64,000 nucleotides of DNA, from contig NZ_CP077769.1 of the NCBI RefSeq assembly GCF_020386615.1, forward strand, positions 372,001 to 436,000, in the 5' to 3' direction. The stretch comes from Chitinophaga pendula. Its GTDB lineage: Bacteria; Bacteroidota; Bacteroidia; Chitinophagales; Chitinophagaceae. A model generated the notes under the pieces. That model searched no databases, was not told where the DNA came from, and saw nothing but the letters and a program-made list of their open reading frames with translations. The translations under genes and the position numbers were made by a program. The first letter of the stretch is position 1, and every line of letters starts with the position of its first letter. Below, piece by piece: positions 52,572 to 61,517 of this stretch.

Positions 52572-54986
52572 TCAGTTTTCTTTTTTGCCACCGGGATACA
52601 CGGCTTTGGGTGTGTTGTGGGATGGCTGCTGATTGGGCGTGGCGTTTTTGCCAGCGTCTTTTTCGCGGGCAGGTTCTTTCTCTTTAGATTTTTCTTCCTG
52701 TTTGCCATTGGCATCTTCGCCATATTTTTCCACATCGATATATTCATAATCGCTGGCGCTGCCGCTACCTACGTCTTCCGCTTCTGCGCCCGGCGCTACG
52801 TTGTTCTCATAATTGAGATAGATATCGCTCTGCATGTTAGCCGGTACGGTGAATTTGGATTTGTCGTCTACTTTGAGGGTTTTGTCGCCGTATACTTTTT
52901 GCATGAAATATGCCCAGATGGGAAGACCGGTATTGGCACCCTGTCCTACAGCGGTAGTGCTGAAGCGGAGGAATTGATTTTCACATCCTACCCAGGCACC
53001 TGCCAGCAGCTGGGGGGTGTAACCCAGGAACCATCCATCCGTATTATCGTTGGTAGTACCTGTCTTGCCTGCCATTTCTCCTTTCATGTTGTAGCGGAAA
53101 CGCATCCTGGCGCCGGTACCACCCGGTGCTACCACACCTTCCATCATTTTGACCATTGTATAGGCTTCGTTTTCGCTGATCACTTCCCTTTTTACAGGAG
53201 CATAGGTGTCGAGGATATTGCCATTACGATCTTCTATGCGGGTGATGTAGATAGGTTTGGTATTGATACCCCGGCCTGGGAACATGGTATAGGCCTGTAG
53301 CATTTCGAACAGGGAGATCTCCGGTGTACCCAGCGCAATGGATGGGTAAGGAGGAATATCGCTGCTGAAGCCGATCTTATTCTTAGCAAAATCTGCAAAA
53401 GCCTGTGGACCCAGTTGTTTGATCAGGTAGGCGGATACCAGGTTGAGTGATTTGGCCAATGCACCTGCCATGGTGATGCTACCCCCTACACTACCTTCCG
53501 AGTTACGGGAGAGGGTGTAGTTGAACTTAGGGAAAGATACCGGTTCATTGGGTAATACCGTATTGGGTGACATGCCATTCATCAGGGCAAAACAATACAG
53601 GAATGGTTTGAAAGTAGAACCTACCTGACGGCGGGTTTTGGCAACGTGGTCGTTTTTGAAATAACGGAAGTCCGGACCGCCTACCCATGCTTTTACCTCA
53701 CCGCTTTCGGGATCCATGGCCATAAAGCCGGCCTGTAAGATAGCACGCATGTACCGGATGGAATCCATCGGCGTCATTACCGTATCGATCTCATTGAGAT
53801 CCGGCTCTGTAGTACTTCTCCAGGAGAATACCTTCATTTTGGTAGGGGTGTTGAAAGCTTTTTTGATCTCTTCGTCAGAGGCATCATCAGCTTTCATGGA
53901 TTTATAGCGGTCAGATTCTTTCATATACCGGTCCAGGTATTTCTGCCAGTCTTTCCATACACTGCCGCTTTTAACGTTGCCTTGTTGGGCGAATACTTTC
54001 TGCAGGTCTTTGAGGTGTTTAGCTACTGCTTCTTCGGCATACAGCTGCATGCGTGGATTAATAGTGGTATAAATTTTCAACCCATCACGGTAGAGATTAT
54101 ACTCCGAGCCATCTGCTTTTTTATGTTCTTTACACCAGGCTTTCAGTTCATCGCGCAGCACTTCCCGGAAGTAGGGAGCCAGTCCTTTGTTGTGGTCTAT
54201 CTTGTTATAGCGGAGTACGATGGGTTTACTTTTAGCAGCGGCTGCGTCAGCGGCCGTGATGTAGCCATTTTTCTCCATCTGGTCGATCACCGTATTACGA
54301 CGTGCCAGCGCAAGCTGTGGATTACGGCGGGGGTTATAGAGGGTATTTCCTTTCAGCATGCCTACGAGGATGGCAGCTTCTTCTACAGATAGATGCCCTG
54401 CATCTTTGCTGAAGAAGGTACGGGCGCCGTTCTCTATACCATATACGTTATCGCCGAAGGCTACTGTATTCAGGTAAAGGGTGATGATCTCTTCTTTGGT
54501 AAAATTGCGTTCCAGTTTAACGGCGATGATCCATTCCTGTAATTTCTGAAAGCCGCGGAGTATGGGGTTACTGGCACGTTGACGGCCGGTATTATCTGCC
54601 TGCAGGTTAAGGGCCAGCTGTTGTGTGATCGTACTGGATCCCCTTTTTTTACCTACCAGCAGGTAAAAGGGGATAGCCATGGTACTTCTGGCATCTATAC
54701 CGGAGTGATCAAAAAAGCGCTCATCTTCCGTAGCGATAAGGGCATTGATCACGTTTTTGGAGATCTCGTTGTATTCGGAGCTGGAACGGTCCACCTGGTA
54801 ATATTTACCCAGGATGGTACCGTCGTCGGCGATCACTTCAGCGGCCAATGCGGCACGTGGGTTTTCCAGTTCTTCCATAGAAGGCATATTGCCAATCACC
54901 CTGAAGTTGACCAGTAGCAGTAGTATAATAAACAGGGCCAGACAACCCAATACCACCCGCCACAATATTTTCACCGATCTTTTCAT
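52572..54986 (-). CDS. Class A penicillin-binding protein (PBP1A family)
   Basis: This 804-residue bifunctional enzyme polymerises and crosslinks peptidoglycan in the periplasm. An N-terminal membrane helix (ILWRVVLGCLALFIILLLLV) leads to the GT51 transglycosylase domain with ATEDERFFDHSGID and RGSSTITQQLALNL. After a linker comes the transpeptidase domain with the SxxK serine in GSTFKPFLYC, SxN in AKSLNLVSAY and the KTGTT triad. The last 70 residues are low-complexity and charged (GKQEEKSKEKEPAREKD), an extension common in this phylum. A TATCTTTG box (55054-55047) about 60 bp upstream is the likely promoter. Single gene on the reverse strand. Confidence 0.94.
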   Translation of the reverse strand: MKRSVKILWRVVLGCLALFIILLLLVNFRVIGNMPSMEELENPRAALAAEVIADDGTILGKYYQVDRSSSEYNEISKNVINALIATEDERFFDHSGIDARSTMAIPFYLLVGKKRGSSTITQQLALNLQADNTGRQRASNPILRGFQKLQEWIIAVKLERNFTKEEIITLYLNTVAFGDNVYGIENGARTFFSKDAGHLSVEEAAILVGMLKGNTLYNPRRNPQLALARRNTVIDQMEKNGYITAADAAAAKSKPIVLRYNKIDHNKGLAPYFREVLRDELKAWCKEHKKADGSEYNLYRDGLKIYTTINPRMQLYAEEAVAKHLKDLQKVFAQQGNVKSGSVWKDWQKYLDRYMKESDRYKSMKADDASDEEIKKAFNTPTKMKVFSWRSTTEPDLNEIDTVMTPMDSIRYMRAILQAGFMAMDPESGEVKAWVGGPDFRYFKNDHVAKTRRQVGSTFKPFLYCFALMNGMSPNTVLPNEPVSFPKFNYTLSRNSEGSVGGSITMAGALAKSLNLVSAYLIKQLGPQAFADFAKNKIGFSSDIPPYPSIALGTPEISLFEMLQAYTMFPGRGINTKPIYITRIEDRNGNILDTYAPVKREVISENEAYTMVKMMEGVVAPGGTGARMRFRYNMKGEMAGKTGTTNDNTDGWFLGYTPQLLAGAWVGCENQFLRFSTTAVGQGANTGLPIWAYFMQKVYGDKTLKVDDKSKFTVPANMQSDIYLNYENNVAPGAEAEDVGSGSASDYEYIDVEKYGEDANGKQEEKSKEKEPAREKDAGKNATPNQQPSHNTPKAVYPGGKKEN

Positions 54987-55046
54987 GTTGACAGAATTTG
55001 TTTTTTGTAAGCTATTGCATCACAGTTGACTTGCGTGCCAGCAGGA

Positions 55047-55054
55047 CAAAGATA
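55047..55054 (-). promoter_or_regulatory. Promoter box of the PBP1A gene
   Basis: Reverse-strand TATCTTTG is an exact -7 element, 60 nt before the start codon. No TTG is visible at the usual spacing. Confidence 0.4.
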
Positions 55055-55132
55055 TACAGATTTTAAGATTTAGCTGTCCGGCAGCCCGGGAATTTAGGCG
55101 GGGAAATATGTTAAAAAACGAATAAACCTTGT

Positions 55133-55165
55133 AAAAAAAAGGTCCGCAGTGATGTACTGCGGACC
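55133..55165 (-). terminator. Terminator of the PorW/SprE-like gene
   Basis: A perfect 10-bp stem GGTCCGCAGT / ACTGCGGACC with a GATGT loop; on the reverse strand eight T residues follow (55140-55133). Confidence 0.92.
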
Positions 55166-55187
55166 GGGTGTATTAATACTATTATCG

Positions 55188-58100
55188 TTATTCGGTGATG
55201 TAGGTCTCTTTGAAGAACTGCTGGTACCCCGGCAGGTCTTTTGTATTATTCATAAGGATGAAGTTATCCCGGGAGATCACGAACAGCGTATAGTCAGTAA
55301 CGGGTATACGCGGGATGATATTTGCCTGGGCTTCATCACGGATTTCGTCGTAGTACTGCAATGCTTTTTCTTCATTGGCGAACAGCCGGAAGATGAGCAT
55401 GGTCTCGGTGGGTGTGAGGACGAAGCTGCCTACCTCTATTTTATCTGCTGCATGTTTGGCCGCATTATAGCGTGCAAATTGTTCCAAGCCCTGATCCATC
55501 ATGGTTTTGGATACCCGTTTGAACAGGAGTACCACGAAGTGCGGGTTGTTGGCATTTATTTTATAAGGAGTAACGGGTTTGGGCGGCGGAGCGGTTTTGA
55601 TGACCACATTAGGGATGGCCGCTTTATTGTCGATGCCTGCCGGATCTTTTACGCCGGCAGTTTTGATCTTAACAGAGTCGTCAAATTTAGGCTGTAGATG
55701 CTGCCAGGGATACCGGATACTTACATCCTCATCGATGTAGTTGGTGGTGGTATCTCTCCGGCGGGTGGTCAGGCCGGTAAGGTAGGTGACGATGGAATCT
55801 TTGTTGTTGAGCGCATCCAATATATGTTGGGCCTGGTTACGGATACCTTCTTCTGCCGGGTATTTGTCGATCACTGCTTTGACGGCGGCAATGCCCCGGG
55901 TATTGGTGGTATCGGTTTTAATGATAGCCATTGCTTCCAGCAGGTCGAATTTGGGTTGCAGGAAGTTATAGCCGAAGGAGGAGTCTGCTTCGTGTTTGCG
56001 ATCGAGTGCGCCGGTGTAATTGCCTGCGAGGTAGGCTACATAGGCGGAGTCGTAGGCGGTGGATATCTTTTTCTTTTTATCTGCATCGATATCTTTGAGA
56101 GCGCCGAACTGGATGATCTGTGCAAAATTGGTGTTACCATGCTGGCTCAGTACCCTGTCTTTATACATTTTGGCTGCTGCGGTATGATTCAATGCGTTAT
56201 GCCATACGTAAAGGGAGTAGACTACTTCCGGTTTTTTAGGATGGTCCGGATGTTTAACCAGGAGGGTATCATATGTTTCGATGGCCAGGAGGCCGTTGTC
56301 GAGTTTATCGTAGTATAGTTTACCCAGGTCGAAGCGGGCATCCATAACAGCATTGCGGGAGGCGGTCTGTTTTTCCGGCGTGAGCGGCAGGCCGGCGGCC
56401 AGTGATTGCGCGGTTACGCTGTCGGCGGCAGGTGCGCTGCCTTCTGTGGCACCCGGTGTCCGTTCATCGCCGGTGGTGACGTTACCGGACTGAGGGTCAT
56501 TGTTATTATTGGCGGCTATTGTACCATTGTTACTGCGGCGCCAGTTATCTGATAGTGCACGGTTGCCCCAGCGGCGTTTGAATTCAGAGAAACCAGCGGC
56601 TTTGCTGGCTGTATTATAGAAGTACCAGTCGCCTTTGTCATCGACGGGAGGACCGGAAGTAGGATTGTTACCCGTCAGTATATTATTGTTATTAACGAAG
56701 GCGTCGGCATTATCCCGGTCGCGGCGACGTTTTTTGCTTTCTGCTTTTTTTCTTTCCTCTGCCTGTTTGCGGATACCGGCAGCCATTTCTTCCAGGGCCG
56801 TATTGCGGGCGGCATCGGGAAGGGTGGCCAGGTAGAGGAGACTGTCTTCCCGGTGTATCGTAGCTATCTTGGCGGCTACGTCAGACAATACGTTCTTGCG
56901 GGTAACGATGAGGGTGCTGTCGGGGAACCCCGGGGGCATGGTGCTGGCCGTGCTATCGTAGTAGTTACGGGAATCCATATAAGCCCGCTGGTAATAATAT
57001 ATGTCTGCCAGGGCTTTGTAGGAGAGTACTTTCTGGATGGGGTTGGTGCTCTCCATGGTCAGGCCTTTTTTGAGGAAAGCGACGGCAGCACCGGGGTCTT
57101 TGTCAACGATAATGACGGCCATGGTATAATAGATAGCATCGCGGAAGCGGATATATTTTTCTTTGCGAGCCATTTTCTGTAAGGCGGCGATGCTTTCTTC
57201 CACCCCACCACCGTTGGTAGTAGCATTGATACGGGCGATTTCCATACGGGCCTGGAAGTCCATTACGGGGTCCGGTTTAAGTTTGATCACTTTACGGAAC
57301 ATGTTCATGGCGGAGTCGGGCCGTTGGTATTTTACATATAGCTGTGCCAGTATGTAGGCCATACGGGTCTTTTCGTCTTTATTGCTGCTTTTTTTGACGG
57401 CTTCCTGAAGAGGCGCTACGGATTCGGCATATCTTCCCTGGCTGTAGTGGCTATAGGCCTGTACTTCGGCCAGTTGTCCTTCGAGGCGTTTGGGGAGGTT
57501 CGGATCAGTCTCCAGTACGTTGAGCAAGGATTGTACTTCATCGTAGTCTTTTTGTTCGATGAGGGTCCTTGCTCGCCAAAGGAAGGCATCGTTACGGGCA
57601 TAGATGTGTTTGAAGCGGCCGAAAAATCCTTTTCTTTTTTCTTTAGAGGCAACGGTGATCTGGTCATTTTCCTGGGAACCGATCACGACCTTATAGTCGT
57701 CTTTTTTGCGTGGGGCAAAGGTGGTATTGACAAACTGGAAGGTTTTGTTGGCGTTGTCCCAGTCGCTCATATAGAAGTAGGCCCGGCCGATGAGAAGGTA
57801 GCAGTCGTCGATCCATTTGCCTCTTGGGTCGTGGATCTGGATGGCGACAGACGCTTTGTAGATCACGGAGTCGAGGTCATTGGTGCTCAGGCCCATGTTT
57901 TGCGGGCTGTATGGGTAGAAAGGGAGCAGTACATTGAAGTTGTCCTGGCCTTGCCGGTTGATGTTACGGGTGACAGCGTCCAGGCGTAGTTTAGCATGGT
58001 AGTAGTAGTTATAACGTGTTACCAGGTTTTGTACCAGTTTCCTTTTGATCGTGAACGGTTTTTCCGCCAGCTTTTCGGACGGTGGACGCCTGTCTTCTAC

Positions 58101-58211
58101 TTTAGGGGCTTTGACTTTGACGGGCTTTGTTTGGGCAAAAACCGCCTGAAGACCAATGCTAAATAACAAACTAAGTACGCAAAGTTGATAAATTGATCTA
58201 TAGCGATTCAT
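55188..58211 (-). CDS. porW: TPR protein resembling T9SS component PorW/SprE
   Basis: PorW/SprE proteins are large periplasmic TPR lipoproteins required for type IX secretion and gliding. This 1007-residue protein starts with an export signal (YQLCVLSLLFSIGLQAVFAQ). Many tetratricopeptide-like helices follow (for example ARNDAFLWRARTLIEQKDYD, then YAESVAPLQEAVKKSSNKDE and LAQLYVKYQRPDSAMNMFRK). A disordered Asn/Gly-rich middle (about 500-610) and a C-terminal region ending FKRVSKTMMDQGLEQFARYN, then YYDEIRDEAQANIIPRIPV complete it. The early PYYPYSPQNMGL-like motif (FYPYSPQNMGLSTND) fits SprE homologs. No lipobox Cys is evident at the signal cleavage site, unlike characterised PorW. T9SS-sorted proteins elsewhere in the window agree with the assignment. 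Confidence 0.72.
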   Translation of the reverse strand: MNRYRSIYQLCVLSLLFSIGLQAVFAQTKPVKVKAPKVEDRRPPSEKLAEKPFTIKRKLVQNLVTRYNYYYHAKLRLDAVTRNINRQGQDNFNVLLPFYPYSPQNMGLSTNDLDSVIYKASVAIQIHDPRGKWIDDCYLLIGRAYFYMSDWDNANKTFQFVNTTFAPRKKDDYKVVIGSQENDQITVASKEKRKGFFGRFKHIYARNDAFLWRARTLIEQKDYDEVQSLLNVLETDPNLPKRLEGQLAEVQAYSHYSQGRYAESVAPLQEAVKKSSNKDEKTRMAYILAQLYVKYQRPDSAMNMFRKVIKLKPDPVMDFQARMEIARINATTNGGGVEESIAALQKMARKEKYIRFRDAIYYTMAVIIVDKDPGAAVAFLKKGLTMESTNPIQKVLSYKALADIYYYQRAYMDSRNYYDSTASTMPPGFPDSTLIVTRKNVLSDVAAKIATIHREDSLLYLATLPDAARNTALEEMAAGIRKQAEERKKAESKKRRRDRDNADAFVNNNNILTGNNPTSGPPVDDKGDWYFYNTASKAAGFSEFKRRWGNRALSDNWRRSNNGTIAANNNNDPQSGNVTTGDERTPGATEGSAPAADSVTAQSLAAGLPLTPEKQTASRNAVMDARFDLGKLYYDKLDNGLLAIETYDTLLVKHPDHPKKPEVVYSLYVWHNALNHTAAAKMYKDRVLSQHGNTNFAQIIQFGALKDIDADKKKKISTAYDSAYVAYLAGNYTGALDRKHEADSSFGYNFLQPKFDLLEAMAIIKTDTTNTRGIAAVKAVIDKYPAEEGIRNQAQHILDALNNKDSIVTYLTGLTTRRRDTTTNYIDEDVSIRYPWQHLQPKFDDSVKIKTAGVKDPAGIDNKAAIPNVVIKTAPPPKPVTPYKINANNPHFVVLLFKRVSKTMMDQGLEQFARYNAAKHAADKIEVGSFVLTPTETMLIFRLFANEEKALQYYDEIRDEAQANIIPRIPVTDYTLFVISRDNFILMNNTKDLPGYQQFFKETYITE

Positions 58212-58513
58212 TGGATGCGAGGGTGTATAGGCCGTATATATAACTACCGGCGGTACATTTTATTTTTAAAGATAGGATAAATTTTAAAGTTTAGTACGCC
58301 AGACGCGCGCTTGCCGCGACGCTGCTCCTGATAAACGGTGCTATGAGTGGTTTTGTTGTGGAAATCTTTTACCGGATATCTAAAGTACTGATATCAGGTA
58401 TTTTAGGAGAACTGCGATGGAATTACATTATAAATTTGATAGGTATGTACGATATTTGATTAACTTTAGCCGTCTGAAGGCGATTAAGCGAACTATTCTA
58501 CTAAGCAGGATAT
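58212..58513. other. Divergent intergenic region with a probable promoter
   Basis: About 300 bp between the PorW-like gene and the next forward gene. A forward promoter TTG (58436-58438), 22 bp, TAACTTTA (58461-58468), one mismatch from consensus, would serve the gene at 58514. Nothing else is recognisable. Confidence 0.45.
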
Positions 58514-58915
58514 ATGTCCAAAAAGGGTGAAATAAAAGGTCGGAATGTAAGCCGGTTGGGGAACAAGTACCGGCTGGTGATCATGAACGATGACACATAT
58601 GAAGAGGTGACCTCATTCAAGCTGTCCAGGATGAGTGTTTATATTGCACTGAGTACCTTATTTGTTTTATTGGTAACGATTACAGTGGCAACGGTAGTAT
58701 TCACCCCCTTACGGTATTATATACCAGGGTATGGTGATTTAAAGCAAAGACGAGAGTTTATTAAGTTGAAGATGCGCACAGATTCATTAGAAAGAACGAT
58801 TATCGCCAGAGATCAGTTCCTGAATAATATGAAGCAGGTGATCAATGGAGATTTTACCGGCAAGGTAGACACCACTATGTTGAAGGTTCCTAAAGTAGAC
58901 AACAGTACCTATTGA
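58514..58915 (+). CDS. Membrane protein resembling the N-terminus of M23 peptidases, catalytic domain absent
   Basis: This 133-residue protein matches the N-terminal part of Bacteroidota M23-family peptidoglycan endopeptidases: a basic cytoplasmic start with NKYRLVIMNDDTYEEVTSFKLSRMSVYIAL, one membrane helix (ALSTLFVLLVTITVATVVF), FTPLRYYIPGYGDLKQRREF, and a short coiled coil (KMRTDSLERTIIARDQFLNN). The reading frame stops there. No HxxxD or HxH zinc motif is present, and the following 220 bp do not encode one. It may be a natural short form acting as a scaffold or an eroded peptidase. The bactofilin gene follows, echoing known bactofilin-M23 partnerships. Confidence 0.75.
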   Translation: MSKKGEIKGRNVSRLGNKYRLVIMNDDTYEEVTSFKLSRMSVYIALSTLFVLLVTITVATVVFTPLRYYIPGYGDLKQRREFIKLKMRTDSLERTIIARDQFLNNMKQVINGDFTGKVDTTMLKVPKVDNSTY

Positions 58916-59142
58916 TGCAATAGGCGAGCGATCAAAATAACCGAATCAGTACCGGTTTACCGTTTTTTATCCCAGAAAGTATTTATTTAATGTGACATTG
59001 TTTTATCCAGGCAATGGGGCAGTTGTTTTTGTCACTATGTGGATGTCCGGTACAGGACAGCCATTGAATTACAATTACATAAAATATATTATGAAAATAA
59101 TTACTATCTTAGATTTCTAAACTTTGAAAAACCTGAAGACCT

Positions 59143-59589
59143 ATGTTTAATAAAGGAAATACAAAAAGTGAAAGTAAAATAATGATGCCTACCTCTAATG
59201 TAAACATTATAGGTAGCGGTACGTCTATCCAGGGCGACATTGTATGTGAAGGCGACATCCGGATAGACGGGCAGGTGAATGGGCTGGTATCTACGAAGGC
59301 GAAGATCGTGGTAGGTCCGGAAGGTGAGATCACCGGTGACCTGGTATGCCAGAGTGCGGATATTCTCGGCAAGGTGACGGGTATCATCAAAGTGGATGAT
59401 CTGTTGTTCCTGAAAGGGAATGCTTTGGTGAAGGGAGATGTTTATACCGTACATTTTGAAATGGAGCCTACTGCCAAATTTAACGGCCGTTGTTATATGG
59501 ATGAAGGTGTGACACCGGTAGTGGAACCCTCTAAAGGAAAAAATGGAAAATCAGTTCAAAAAGAAGCCACCACAGAACAAGCCCAGTAA
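59143..59589 (+). CDS. Bactofilin (polymer-forming cytoskeletal protein)
   Basis: Bactofilins polymerise without nucleotides into filaments that organise cell-wall enzymes. The 148-residue protein has a short N-terminal tail and a right-handed beta-helix core (DUF583): IIGSGTSIQGDIVCEGDIRI, DGQVNGLVSTKAKIVVGPEG, EITGDLVCQSADILGKVTGI, then ALVKGDVYTVHFEMEPTAKF. A basic C-terminal tail (PSKGKNGKSVQKEATTEQA) follows. The gene lies 227 bp after the M23-like membrane protein, and its last 47 nt overlap the AtpZ-like gene in another frame. Bactofilins elsewhere recruit M23 peptidases, so the pair may be functional. Confidence 0.93.
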   Translation: MFNKGNTKSESKIMMPTSNVNIIGSGTSIQGDIVCEGDIRIDGQVNGLVSTKAKIVVGPEGEITGDLVCQSADILGKVTGIIKVDDLLFLKGNALVKGDVYTVHFEMEPTAKFNGRCYMDEGVTPVVEPSKGKNGKSVQKEATTEQAQ

Positions 59590-59782
59590 CAGTAGCTGGC
59601 TTCGTTATACGGGTTTGGCTTTTCAGATGATGGTCACATTAGGATTGGCCGTGTTTGCTGGTTATAAACTAGACCAGTGGACCGGTTGGGCTTTTCCAGT
59701 ATTTCTGATCATTTTTTCTTTACTGGCTTTAGTCCTACTTTTGTGGCAAATTATTAAAGACACCCGTAGGAATGACCGATAA
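59543..59782 (+). CDS. AtpZ/AtpI-family membrane protein
   Basis: This 79-residue protein has two membrane helices (YTGLAFQMMVTLGLAVFAGY and WAFPVFLIIFSLLALVLLLW) separated by KLDQWTG, the pattern of AtpZ/F0F1-ATPase-associated proteins, which in other bacteria help magnesium handling or c-ring assembly. Such genes normally open the atp operon. Here it starts inside the bactofilin gene (47-nt overlap) and overlaps the next gene by 11 nt, so the three are translationally linked. ATP synthase structural genes are not in the window. An alternative start would lose the first helix, so I keep 59543. Confidence 0.82.
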   Translation: MENQFKKKPPQNKPSNSSWLRYTGLAFQMMVTLGLAVFAGYKLDQWTGWAFPVFLIIFSLLALVLLLWQIIKDTRRNDR

Positions 59783-60161
59783 ATTCTTTTTCAGACTATT
59801 TACTGTATTTGCAATATTAAATGGCGGGCTGCTAATGCTGAAGAGCTGGTTGCTGGGCCTGGATGCACATTTTTGGGTGCTGATAGGTGGCAATGTGGCG
59901 CTTGCGGGTATTACCGGCCTGTCCTATTACCTGAGCCGTAAAGGTTTGGGGGCGGACACCGGCCAAGGGTTTGTACGTATGGTATATGCTGCTACTGTCA
60001 GCAAGCTATTTTTATGTATGATCGGTATCTTGAGTTATGTGCTCGCCACCCGTCCGCAGGTGAGCAAGGAAACCATCTTTATACTCATGTTCCTCTACCT
60101 GGTTTATACTGTGTTTGAAACCCTCTCGCTGCATAAACTCACCAGAAGAAAAAAAATATAA
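59772..60161 (+). CDS. AtpI-like four-helix membrane protein
   Basis: This 129-residue protein has four predicted helices (FRLFTVFAILNGGLLMLKSW, FWVLIGGNVALAGITGLSYY, MVYAATVSKLFLCMIGILSY, TIFILMFLYLVYTVFETLSL), with charged ends, like ATP synthase subunit I (AtpI)-type proteins found before atpB in Bacteroidota. It overlaps the AtpZ-like gene by 11 nt. The SprT-like gene follows instead of atpB. Function is inferred from topology and neighbour only. Confidence 0.65.
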   Translation: MTDKFFFRLFTVFAILNGGLLMLKSWLLGLDAHFWVLIGGNVALAGITGLSYYLSRKGLGADTGQGFVRMVYAATVSKLFLCMIGILSYVLATRPQVSKETIFILMFLYLVYTVFETLSLHKLTRRKKI

Positions 60162-60186
60162 TGTTCCCGTGAAGCAGGAAGCGCCC

Positions 60187-60786
60187 ATGCAAGCTTTATC
60201 CAGGTATCTACCCGAAGGCACCTTCGGCCAGGTAATGGACTACCTGCGGGAATATAAAGTACATCTGACCATCACCCGGGAGCGGCAAAGTCTCCTGGGC
60301 GACTATCGGCATCCTGATAGCCGCGGTGGGCATCGTATCAGCGTCAACGGTAACCTGAATAAGTATTCTTTCCTGATCACTTTATTACACGAGATCGCGC
60401 ACCTGATCACCTATATGCATTACCGCAACGAGGTGGCCTCTCATGGCAAGGAATGGAAGCAGGCATTTGCCCATATCCTCAAGCAGTTCGTTGGCAAAGC
60501 ATATCTGCCCGAAGATGTAGAGCAGGCATTGCGGCAAAGCATCCGTAATCCTGCTGCCAGCAGCTGTGCGGATGAAGACCTGATGCGCGTACTGCGCCGC
60601 TATGATGCCGGTAAGGAAAATCATTTCTTCGTGGAACAGCTGGCCCCCAACCAGTTATTCAAGACCAAAGACGGCCGTGTATTCCGTCGTGGGGAAAAAA
60701 TAAGGAAGCGTTACCGTTGCGAGGAAATAGCAACCAAAAGGGTTTACCTCTTCAGCCCTGTCTATGAAGTGGAGCTGGCCAGCTAA
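60187..60786 (+). CDS. SprT-like domain protein
   Basis: This 199-residue protein has a SprT-like zinc-metalloprotease domain: LLHEIAHLITYMHY contains HExxH, and SHGKEWKQAFA supplies the third ligand region. The conserved basic N-terminus (PEGTFGQVMDYLREYKVHL) and a C-terminal KRYRCEEIATKRVYLFSP stretch with a lone Cys follow. Bacterial SprT proteins are poorly understood; eukaryotic Spartan cleaves DNA-protein crosslinks. I chose ATG 60187, 25 bp after the previous stop. An ATG at 60115 would overlap the AtpI-like gene and add 24 residues without family match. Its end overlaps the convergent OsmC gene by 4 nt. Confidence 0.83.
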   Translation: MQALSRYLPEGTFGQVMDYLREYKVHLTITRERQSLLGDYRHPDSRGGHRISVNGNLNKYSFLITLLHEIAHLITYMHYRNEVASHGKEWKQAFAHILKQFVGKAYLPEDVEQALRQSIRNPAASSCADEDLMRVLRRYDAGKENHFFVEQLAPNQLFKTKDGRVFRRGEKIRKRYRCEEIATKRVYLFSPVYEVELAS

Positions 60787-61214
60787 TCTTTCTTACCCGT
60801 AGGGTCCAGTTTTACGAAATCATAATCATTCAATCTAACATTAGTGCCTGTACGTAACGTGTGCGGTACATCGGCCTGCTGATGTGTATATTTGACAAGC
60901 GACTCCAGCCTTTCGCGAGGTGCATCGGAGCGCAGTTTTACATCATAGCGCACATTGCGGGCACATAAAGGATCTCCTGACCAATCTCCATTAACGATCA
61001 CTTCTACTTCATCCAGTACAATTTCAAAGGTATCGGCATGTTTGAACAGGTCATTGCAAATGCTGGCACCGATGGCCATCAGTAGTAGTTCGCCGCCGCT
61101 GAAACCAATGCCTTGACCGCCTTCCCGGGAAGTGCGGTCAATGACTACAGTGCGCGGACCAGTCCAGCCTACGGCTGCGCTGCTGTCGTGGATAGTTTTG
61201 ATATGTACCTGCAT
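60783..61214 (-). CDS. OsmC family protein
   Basis: This 143-residue protein is an OsmC/Ohr-fold protein, a family that includes thiol peroxidases reducing organic hydroperoxides. The core GGEGIGFSGGELLLMAIGASICN-like segment (QGIGFSGGELLLMAIGASIC) contains the conserved Cys on the central helix. A second catalytic Cys is expected in the later helix, but I see only GDPLCARNVRY, so activity is uncertain. The ATG at 61214 (MQVHIKTI) gives the family length; an in-frame ATG at 61430 would add 72 unrelated residues. It overlaps the convergent SprT-like gene by 4 nt at its end. Confidence 0.83.
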   Translation of the reverse strand: MQVHIKTIHDSSAAVGWTGPRTVVIDRTSREGGQGIGFSGGELLLMAIGASICNDLFKHADTFEIVLDEVEVIVNGDWSGDPLCARNVRYDVKLRSDAPRERLESLVKYTHQQADVPHTLRTGTNVRLNDYDFVKLDPTGKKD

Positions 61215-61517
61215 GGACGGAAGATAATAAAAAATAGGGGTGTGGAAAAGGGGGACGGAGAAGTGTTGTGGATATCGGCAAATTGCGTTTATTTTGTGTG
61301 CCAATAGATGGTACCAAAATGCTAGCGCTGTACTCGAACAAATAGTGCCTATATTCAGAACAACATGCCGTTGACAAATCCTTGAATTGTGTAAATGAAA
61401 TGCTGATATCCTGGTGACAATAGCTGCCAATAACCTGATTTTCTGGTAATTAGGCCAGGATAGTCAATATGCCTTAGTAATACTAATATAAATATACCGT
61501 CACAACCACTATACTTT
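61215..61517. other. Divergent region before the RHS-like gene
   Basis: About 300 bp, AT-rich, between the OsmC gene (reverse) and the RHS-like gene (forward). I found no exact TAnnTTTG element on either strand and no hairpin with a T-run. Confidence 0.4.
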
